Positions 6,210 to 11,263 of a stretch of 21,584 nucleotides of DNA are shown here, piece by piece. A program made the translations under genes and the position numbers. Below the pieces are notes generated by a model. It was not told where the DNA came from, did no database searches, and saw only the letters and a list, made by a program, of their open reading frames with translations. Position 1 is the first letter of the stretch. Every line of letters begins with the position of its first letter. This DNA is from Collinsella aerofaciens (GTDB lineage: Bacteria > Actinomycetota > Coriobacteriia > Coriobacteriales > Coriobacteriaceae), in assembly GCA_030841765.1 (NCBI GenBank), contig JAUUSS010000031.1:1-21584 (forward strand), given 5' to 3'.

Positions 6210-6623
6210 CTATCGAGCCGATTCCTTGTAGAGCAGGTCAACGCGGTCGGCGATGTGGTCGACCTTCGCCGCCATGCCCTGGCTGCGCGCCTGGCTGTTC
6301 GCCAGGTCGGCGTGCAGCACCTCGTTGGAGGTCACGACGGACTCCATGAGCGCCTTCATAGCCTCCATCAGTGCGTTGCTGCGCTCCATCTGCGCGGCGA
6401 TGCGGCCCTCCATCTGGCTGCGCTCGCGGTCGCGCTGCGCCCGCTCGTTCACCTCGTCCTGCTTTCGCTCTTCGCGCTTGAGGTCGATGTTCGCCTTGCG
6501 CTCGTTCTGGGCCTTGAACTCTTCGAGGAACTGCTTGCCGAAGTACAGGACCACTAGGACGAGCAGCGCGCCGAAAAGCGACCCGGGGCCGTACGGCGCG
6601 AAGATTTCCAGCACGTCGGTCAT
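6210..6623 (-). CDS. one-TM coiled-coil protein of the lysis region
   Basis: A 137-aa protein with one N-terminal membrane helix (about 14-29, GSLFGALLVLVVLYFG) and a long, highly charged coiled coil (31-137, rich in E, R, Q and K). Such proteins occur next to holins in many gut prophages and may act as a second holin, an antiholin or a membrane-linked spacer. It is the first gene after the terminator at 6680-6707 and ends 13 bp before the holin start. The start is supported by GAGGTGAGAAAACGA before the ATG. Function uncertain. Confidence 0.7.
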   Translation of the reverse strand: MTDVLEIFAPYGPGSLFGALLVLVVLYFGKQFLEEFKAQNERKANIDLKREERKQDEVNERAQRDRERSQMEGRIAAQMERSNALMEAMKALMESVVTSNEVLHADLANSQARSQGMAAKVDHIADRVDLLYKESAR

Positions 6624-6679
6624 TCGTTTTCTCACCTCCTCGAATCGCTGCCGCGATTGTCCGCGAGGTGTCGCCGGGC

Positions 6680-6707
6680 AAAAGAAAAGCGCCCCCGAAG
6701 GGGCGCT
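6680..6707 (-). terminator. rho-independent terminator with UUCG loop between DGR and lysis genes
   Basis: On the minus strand AGCGCCCC-TTCG-GGGGCGCT followed by TTTCTTTTG. An 8-bp stem with the very stable C(UUCG)G loop and a T tail. It lies just after the 81-aa gene and before the lysis set. Confidence 0.9.
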
Positions 6708-6709
6708 CG

Positions 6710-6955
6710 CTACTCCTGCGGCGCTTCCGGCTGGTCGGGCTCCATGGCTTCCAGCTCGTTGATGCGGTCGCGCCACGTCTGGCGCTGCGAGATGATCTCG
6801 GCCACCTCCTTGGCAGCTGCGGCGATGGCCGAGAGCAGGTCGGTGATGGACGATGCGGAGAAGATGCGCTCCACCGCCTTCATGACCTTGTAGTCGCTCT
6901 GCTCAAGCTGCTGTTTGTAGCCGTTGATCTCCCCGGCGATTTCCTGTTCCGTCAT
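6710..6955 (-). CDS. small phage coiled-coil protein, 81 aa
   Basis: A small helical protein (EIAGEINGYKQQLEQSDYKV at residues 5-24, QRQTWRDRINELEAME near 57-72). The pattern of an SDY/TDY segment followed later by RQ.WRD.IN.LE is common in short proteins found between tail fibre and lysis genes in gut siphophages, but I know no proven function. GGAAGGAG lies 6 bases before the ATG. It starts 18 bp after the RT stop and would be co-transcribed with the DGR genes. A one-base deletion in the G9 tract of the RT gene would end the RT frame at the TGA overlapping this ATG. Confidence 0.75.
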   Translation of the reverse strand: MTEQEIAGEINGYKQQLEQSDYKVMKAVERIFSASSITDLLSAIAAAAKEVAEIISQRQTWRDRINELEAMEPDQPEAPQE

Positions 6956-6973
6956 GGGTCGCTCCTTCCGTTG

Positions 6974-8155
6974 CTAGGGTAGGGGCATGTTCCCATCCGT
7001 GTCGCCTCCAGGTTTGGATTGCATTGAGCAACCCCCCCCCGCGGGATTTCCGAACAGGCTGCGGTAGAGCGCGTCCATGGCCCGCACGCTGCGGTGCGCG
7101 TCCAGCCGCTTCATGCCTCCGCGCCAGCTCTGGTAGCTCTGCTCCACCTGCTCGGGGGTCATGATGCCATCGGCGACCATGCGGGCCATCTTCTTGAGCT
7201 TGCGGCGCTCCCGCGTTATGGAGTCTCGGCACGGCTTCACGACTATGCGGCCCGTCTCCGTGTAGAAGATGCGCTTCTTCAGCCACGTGAACCCGCGCGT
7301 GAGCTTCACCACGCGCGTCTTGCGCGGGTTCAGCTCGATGCCCAGCTCGGCGCATTTGCCCTCTATCAGCAGCAGGCACACCTGCAAGTAGTCCTTGGAC
7401 TCGTGTATCAGGTAGAAGTCGTCCATGTAGCGCCCGTAAGACTCGGGGCGCAGCATCTCGGTCACATAGTGGTCGATGCGGTTGGGGTGGGCCACGGCGC
7501 ATATCTGGTTCGGCTCGCTGCCCAGCCCCAGGCCCACATCGCCCTGCGCGTCTATCAGGCGGTGCTCCAAGGCGACCACGCGCGGATCTAGCAGCGCGGA
7601 GGCCACCTGGTCTTTGACGGGTTGGTGCGCTATGCGCGCGAAGTAGTCGGAGAAGTCGCCCAGGAGGATGTAGCCCTCGCGGCCGTGCCGCCTCCAGTGG
7701 TCGGCCAGGTGGCGCTTGAGCAGCTTCAGGGCGTAGTCGGTGCCGCGCCCCTTGATGTTCGCGGAGTTGGCGGCTATGAGAGTGGGGACTATGGCGGGAA
7801 CGAGCGCGTTTTGTGCCAGGGACTTCTGTACCACGCGCTCGGGGAAGTGTACGGCGCTGATATGGCGCAGCTTTCCGCGCTCCCACAGGTCGAACCGTAT
7901 GAAGCCCCGGCATATGTCGCGCCCCTCCAAAAGGTCGCGGCGGGACAGGACGGCGTTGCGCAGGTAGCTTTTCATGTATCGCTGCGTGGATGCCTTCCAC
8001 ATCACGCCGCGCGCGGCCTGCTTCGATGCCTTGCACAGGCTGTTGAGGTCGGCCACGGTCTCAAGCGTGCACGCCTTGACGCGCTCGGCCTTTGCCTTGG
8101 CCCGCTTCTCCTCGCGGCGCTTGCGGCGTGCGGCCCTTCTTTGCTCTGAGTTCAT
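6974..8155 (-). CDS. DGR reverse transcriptase
   Basis: A 393-aa group II intron-like reverse transcriptase that copies TR RNA into adenine-mutated cDNA for transfer to VR. Visible motifs: a very basic N-terminus (1-27), palm motif with D167 in LGDFSDYFARI, the DGR-type motif 4 at 208-217 (GLGLGSEPNQ), catalytic YMDD at 243-246, GIELNPRKT at 272-280 and WLKKRIF near 291-297. Typical DGR enzymes have SQ at the end of motif 4; here NQ replaces it. No maturase or endonuclease domain follows. ATG 8155 was preferred because GGGGTG lies 6 bases upstream; a GTG at 8164 in frame is possible. A run of nine G on the coding strand (plus 7032-7040) near the C-terminus is a slippage risk. TR lies directly upstream and the Avd-like gene before that, the standard DGR layout. 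Confidence 0.95.
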   Translation of the reverse strand: MNSEQRRAARRKRREEKRAKAKAERVKACTLETVADLNSLCKASKQAARGVMWKASTQRYMKSYLRNAVLSRRDLLEGRDICRGFIRFDLWERGKLRHISAVHFPERVVQKSLAQNALVPAIVPTLIAANSANIKGRGTDYALKLLKRHLADHWRRHGREGYILLGDFSDYFARIAHQPVKDQVASALLDPRVVALEHRLIDAQGDVGLGLGSEPNQICAVAHPNRIDHYVTEMLRPESYGRYMDDFYLIHESKDYLQVCLLLIEGKCAELGIELNPRKTRVVKLTRGFTWLKKRIFYTETGRIVVKPCRDSITRERRKLKKMARMVADGIMTPEQVEQSYQSWRGGMKRLDAHRSVRAMDALYRSLFGNPAGGGCSMQSKPGGDTDGNMPLP

Positions 8156-8519
8156 AGAGAGCACCCCGCACGGCTTGCAATGTGGCTCTGACAGCCGCTT
8201 GAGGTATGGCCATGAAACGCGGCGAAGCCACGGAGCGCCGCGCCATGCAAGCAGCGTCCGGCCACCCTCGCGGGGTGCGTATTTACGGGCGCATGCCCGA
8301 CGGTCGCGCCTTCCTTCCTCTTCGCGCTCTGCTTTCGGCTCTGGGGCCTACTCGGTCTGGCAATAAGGGAATCCGGGGCGGGGGCGAACCCAGACGCCCG
8401 TCGCCGAGGTGTAGTAGGCATTGCCGTTGTTGTTGACATAGCACACGTTGGACGCGGAGCCCGACGCAACGGAACGCAGCCACCAATTGTACCGATAAAC
8501 AAGGCGCGACCGCCGTCCA
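8156..8519 (-). ncRNA. DGR template RNA region (TR plus spacer)
   Basis: 364 bp between the Avd-like stop and the RT start hold no convincing protein gene. They contain TR (8496-8368) and about 212 bp of spacer up to the RT. In studied DGRs the RNA covering TR and the spacer binds the RT-Avd complex and primes cDNA synthesis. The spacer has complementary segments: CACCCCGC (8162-8169) with GCGGGGTG (8270-8277), and a small local hairpin at 8263-8277. The transcript ends are not visible in sequence. Confidence 0.6.
8368..8496 (-). repeat. DGR template repeat (TR)
   Basis: 129 bp, aligned without gaps to the VR at 9106-9234 (offset 738). The two differ at nine positions, plus-strand 8372, 8410, 8412, 8428, 8430, 8433, 8487, 8488 and 8490. 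Every one is T on the plus strand, that is A on the TR sense strand. On the sense strand the changes are six A to G and three A to C. The copy has 20 such adenines, and none of the other 109 bases differs. TR carries AAC AAC AAC, TAC AAT and TAC ACC where VR has changed codons, the AAY codon use expected of a template. Confidence 0.97.
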
Positions 8520-8990
8520 TTATAGCGAACGCAGGCGCTCTAGCTCGGCCTCGGCCTCGGCTATGCGCTCCTCGGTGGACTTCTTGCCGGTGACGCGCAC
8601 GTTCTTGCGCGCGCCCTTCAGCAGCTTGATCTCCTCCTCGACCATGGCCGCCAGCTCCTCGAAGCGGTTGGCGTTCACGGGCAGGCCGATATCCATGAGG
8701 CACTGCATGTCCAGCATAAGCTGCTCGCAGTCCGCTATGGCCAGCGTCAGGTAGCGTTTCCTCTCCAGCGCGTTGAACGAGCTGTTGGGATAGAAGCAGT
8801 CGGCGCGGTTGACGTTGTACACGATGCTGCGCGCCGTCTCCACGGTCGGCACCGCGTTCAGCAGCCTGTAGGCCTTGGGCACTACTGAGGAGGACGCCAT
8901 CAGCTTATTAACCTCCACGCGGATGGCGATGGCCTGTGTGAAGAACTTGTACTCGGACACCTCGCGGTTGCGCTGGTAGACGCCGCTCAC
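8520..8990 (-). CDS. avd: Avd-like DGR accessory protein (four-helix bundle)
   Basis: A 156-aa helical protein. RNREVSEYKFFTQAIAIR near residues 7-24, NRADCFYPNSS near 61-71, ERKRYLTLAIADCEQL at 76-91 and EEIKLLKGARK at 119-129 match the pattern I know from the DGR-linked Avd-like/four-helix-bundle family. Avd forms a positively charged barrel that binds the RT and the TR RNA and is needed for cDNA synthesis. The tail from 130 to 156 is an extra basic then acidic coiled helix. The GTG start at 8990 has AGGAGG five bases upstream. The gene lies between the terminator behind the target gene and TR, 23 bp before TR. The reading frame open across VR upstream is accidental. The symbol is by family, not by close homology. 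Confidence 0.85.
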   Translation of the reverse strand: MSGVYQRNREVSEYKFFTQAIAIRVEVNKLMASSSVVPKAYRLLNAVPTVETARSIVYNVNRADCFYPNSSFNALERKRYLTLAIADCEQLMLDMQCLMDIGLPVNANRFEELAAMVEEEIKLLKGARKNVRVTGKKSTEERIAEAEAELERLRSL

Positions 8991-9014
8991 GTGCACCTCC
9001 TGGGGAAACTGGCG

Positions 9015-9038
9015 AAAAAAACGGCCCGCTTCGCGGGC
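9015..9038 (-). terminator. rho-independent terminator after the DGR target gene
   Basis: On the minus strand GCCCGC-GAA-GCGGGC, two bases, then seven T. It lies between the target gene and the Avd-like gene, so most late transcription should stop before the DGR enzymes. Confidence 0.85.
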
Positions 9039-9041
9039 AGG

Positions 9042-9066
9042 AGGCGACCGCGCAAGGCGGTCGCCT
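9042..9066. repeat. 10-bp-stem hairpin between VR and terminator
   Basis: AGGCGACCGC (9042-9051) and GCGGTCGCCT (9057-9066) form a perfect 10-bp stem with a 5-base loop. It stands 3 bp from the terminator hairpin. It may stabilise the mRNA 3' end, or be the longer of two cruciforms behind VR. Confidence 0.6.
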
Positions 9067-9088
9067 AAAAGCAGAGTATAGAGCACTC

Positions 9089-9104
9089 GGCTGGCTAGCC
9101 GACG
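9089..9104. repeat. small inverted repeat directly behind VR (possible DGR hairpin)
   Basis: TCGGCT-GGCT-AGCCGA: 6-bp stem, 4-base loop, one base away from the end of VR and covering the stop codon of the target gene. Several DGRs need a short hairpin/cruciform just downstream of VR for efficient homing; the Bordetella phage one has an 8-bp stem and 4-base loop. Confidence 0.5.
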
Positions 9105-10003
9105 AGGAAGCCGGGGCGGGGGCGAACCCAGACGCCCGTCGCCGAGGCGCAGTAGGCATTGCCGTCGCTGCTGACATAGCACACGTTGGACGCGGAGCCC
9201 GACGCAACGGAACGCAGCCACCAAGGGCACCGATTTCCGTTGACTCGGTGCGCCGTGTCTCGGAACAGGTCAAACTGGCAGTCGAAGCCCACGCTGTAGC
9301 CCTTGGTGCCCCACACTGGGCAGCCGTACACCTCCATCTCGGACAGCGAGAACACCTTGCCGATATCCTGCCAGCTCCACGAGTTGGAGTCGTTGAGCGC
9401 GCCGCTGGCGCTGTAACGCTCCTCAAGCAGGACGCGCTGGGTCAGCAGGTACTTGGTCAGGCTCTCGGGCAGGCACGCCTCGAAGGCCGTCTCCCACGCC
9501 TTGAGGTTGCTGTTGGGGTAGGGGCATTTCTGGTCGGCGGTGCCCTGGTTCGTGTTGGTCGTGTTCCACATCAGGAAGCTGTCGTTGGCAACGCCGGTCA
9601 CGGTCTTGGCCACGGCGATGGGCGCGGAGGCCACGAACGCGATATGGTGTCCCTTGCTGTTGTCGCCGCAGTAAAGGTACGGGTCGATGTGGGCAAGCAG
9701 GGACCGCACAGATTGCTGTGTGGTGACGGCGGATGCGCTCACAAGCGGCACGTCCAGGTAGTCGCCCACGCGCAGGCCTGCGAAGTTCGCGGCGGCGATG
9801 CGCTTATGCAGCGCGTCGTACACGCTGCCGCTGCCGATCTCTCCCGCCAGGATGGTGGCGATGTTCCGCCCGCCGTACTTGCCGATTTGGCCCTGGCGGT
9901 TGTACTCGGCGTTGTTGAGCGCCGTCTGCGCGTTGCTGCGCGCGGTATCGTCGATGACCTCGTAGCCGATGCCGCCCACCGACAGGGTTTTCGCTTGTGC
10001 CAT
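9095..10003 (-). CDS. DGR target: variable receptor-binding protein (DUF6273/C-type lectin-like)
   Basis: A 302-aa phage tip protein. The N-terminal part (about 1-60) is helical and repeat-like; the C-terminal part carries the CLec-type core WWLRS (261-265), a V.Y....GNAY strand and GVWVRPRPGF near the end, the hallmark of DUF6273-type DGR targets. VR encodes about residues 257-300. Seven residues differ from the TR-coded version: 259 (Y to C), 260 (N to P), 278 and 279 (N to S), 280 (N to D), 285 (Y to C) and 286 (T to A). They are surface-loop positions in a lectin fold; receptor binding is inferred from family and place behind BppU. GAAAGG precedes the ATG. It ends at TAG inside the hairpin at 9089-9104. 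Confidence 0.92.
   Translation of the reverse strand: MAQAKTLSVGGIGYEVIDDTARSNAQTALNNAEYNRQGQIGKYGGRNIATILAGEIGSGSVYDALHKRIAAANFAGLRVGDYLDVPLVSASAVTTQQSVRSLLAHIDPYLYCGDNSKGHHIAFVASAPIAVAKTVTGVANDSFLMWNTTNTNQGTADQKCPYPNSNLKAWETAFEACLPESLTKYLLTQRVLLEERYSASGALNDSNSWSWQDIGKVFSLSEMEVYGCPVWGTKGYSVGFDCQFDLFRDTAHRVNGNRCPWWLRSVASGSASNVCYVSSDGNAYCASATGVWVRPRPGFLVG
9106..9234 (-). repeat. DGR variable repeat (VR)
   Basis: Second copy of the 129-bp repeat, at the 3' end of the target gene. All nine differences from TR are at TR adenines. Homology ends at 9234 on the 5' side and at 9106 on the 3' side, where sequences are unrelated. The 3' end is an all-G/C run of 15 bp (9110-9124), like the (G/C)14 part of the initiation-of-mutagenic-homing site (IMH). 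In TR the first of these bases is A on the sense strand (8372), breaking the run to 14, which could be an IMH/IMH* difference or a homing mutation. Confidence 0.97.
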
Positions 10004-10015
10004 TTCGTTGCCTTT

Positions 10016-10918
10016 CTACTTGAGGTTGAGGGTTGTGCCGGACGCCGTGCAGGTGCTCCCGAACGTGATGGTGCTGCCAGATGCACTGGCCTTGGAGGCG
10101 GGGCAGTACACGGTGCCGTCGTCGTAGATGAACGCGTCCGTGGCGTCGGCCAGCTTGCCGTACAGGTCGGCTATCTGCTGCTTCTGCTTGGCCATGTCCG
10201 AGCTGCCCGCGCTGCCCTGCGCCACGCTGTTGGCTATCTGCAGGGCGACGTTTGCCGCCGCGTCGGCGTTCGAGGCCGCGCCGTTTGCCGCAGCCGTGGC
10301 GGCTTGCGAGGCCGTCTTCAGCTGCGACGCCTCGGTCACGCGGTCGCTTTCCGCCGTGGCTCGCTTCTTCTCGGCCTCTGCGCGCTTGGTTTCGGCGGTC
10401 TGGCGTGCCTTCTCGTTCGTGGCGCGCTGGTTTTCCGCGCTCGCGCGGGAGGCCTCGGCCTTCTGCATCTGCGCGTTCAGCGCGCTCACGTCGGCTAGCT
10501 GCCCTTCGAGGTTCGCGATGATCGCCTCCACCGCATCGACGTACGGGCCGGATATCTCGCCCGACGCGCTCGCCGAGGGCAGCACGTTCACCAGGACGTT
10601 CTCGGTGGTGGCGTCCAGCCCTGCCGCGTTCCGCACGCGCACGTAGCACACCTTGAGCAGCCCGGCCACGCCGAAGACGGCGGGGTCGACCGTCACGGTG
10701 GCCACGTTGTCGCTGATGCCAGTGAACTGCTGCTCCACGTAGGTGTGGTCGGGCTTCGCAGCCATGAGGTGCACCTTGCAGCCCGTCAGGGCCGCCTTCT
10801 TGTCGCCGTCGTAGATGGCGGCCTTCAGGACCTCGGCGCTGTCGCCCTGGTGCACGGTGATGACGGGCGGCGCTATGTTGGTCTTCTTGAGGTTGAGCGT
10901 AAGCTCGTGCGTTGCCAT
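10016..10918 (-). CDS. BppU-like baseplate upper protein
   Basis: A 300-aa phage baseplate protein. Residues 1-115 (TLNLKKTNIAPPVITVHQGD, then YDGDKKAALTGCKVHLMAAK) form the beta-rich N-terminal domain of the BppU family, which fixes receptor-binding proteins to the baseplate. Residues about 120-260 are a long coiled coil rich in A, E, K, Q and N, expected to trimerise. The C-terminus (DDGTVYCPASKASASGSTIT onward) is a small beta region. AAGGAG lies 7 bases before the ATG. It stands directly before the DGR target gene (12-bp gap), which suggests it holds that variable protein. Confidence 0.85.
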   Translation of the reverse strand: MATHELTLNLKKTNIAPPVITVHQGDSAEVLKAAIYDGDKKAALTGCKVHLMAAKPDHTYVEQQFTGISDNVATVTVDPAVFGVAGLLKVCYVRVRNAAGLDATTENVLVNVLPSASASGEISGPYVDAVEAIIANLEGQLADVSALNAQMQKAEASRASAENQRATNEKARQTAETKRAEAEKKRATAESDRVTEASQLKTASQAATAAANGAASNADAAANVALQIANSVAQGSAGSSDMAKQKQQIADLYGKLADATDAFIYDDGTVYCPASKASASGSTITFGSTCTASGTTLNLK

Positions 10919-10921
10919 GCC

Positions 10922-11242
10922 TCACTCCTTTCCTTCGGCCGCAAGTGTCCGCGATATGTCGCCGGGCTGCGCTCTGTGGACCCCGCATATCTCCTCGTCG
11001 GTGAGCGCCGAGAAGTCCACGGCGTTGGCCTCGCCGCCTTCCGCGTCCATGACGGCCACGGGGCTGGACACGAGCGTGAAGCCGCCCTTGCCGTCGAACT
11101 CGAACACGTCTTCCGATTCCACGATGGCCCGCGCCGTGGCCGGGTCGCTGATGCACTCGAACACCGGAAGCGCCTCGGGCGGCTTCGGCGCGCCGTCGAG
11201 CGCCTGCGGCGCTTCGGGCTGCTGCACAAGGTGGTAGAACAT
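10922..11242 (-). CDS. hypothetical 106-aa phage protein in the baseplate region
   Basis: Not recognised. An acidic protein with a proline-rich N-terminus (MFYHLVQQPEAPQALDGAPK), a middle that reads like a small beta domain (VFEFDGKGGFTLVSSPVAVM) and a C-terminal PGDISRTLAAEGKE. AGAGGAAACGGA precedes the ATG; it ends 3 bp before BppU and starts 21 bp after the tail protein. The last codons are part of a 29-bp motif repeated at 6651-6679. Small proteins of this kind between tail and fibre genes are often linkers or chaperones, but nothing here proves it. Confidence 0.65.
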   Translation of the reverse strand: MFYHLVQQPEAPQALDGAPKPPEALPVFECISDPATARAIVESEDVFEFDGKGGFTLVSSPVAVMDAEGGEANAVDFSALTDEEICGVHRAQPGDISRTLAAEGKE

Positions 11243-11263
11243 TCCGTTTCCTCTCTCGCTGGT

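Noticed and set aside
8206..8436. 76-codon plus-strand frame across the TR spacer
   Set aside because: No ribosome binding site, arginine- and alanine-rich shadow, and it lies antisense to the template RNA.
8368..8496. TR/VR pair as a simple remnant of a duplicated target gene
   Set aside because: Differences are restricted to adenines of one strand and an RT and Avd-like gene adjoin; drift would hit all bases.
8520..9230. Long frame running from VR through into the Avd-like gene, hinting at a fusion
   Set aside because: The part before 8990 is VR in a wrong frame plus the terminator region, and a proper GTG with AGGAGG lies at 8990.
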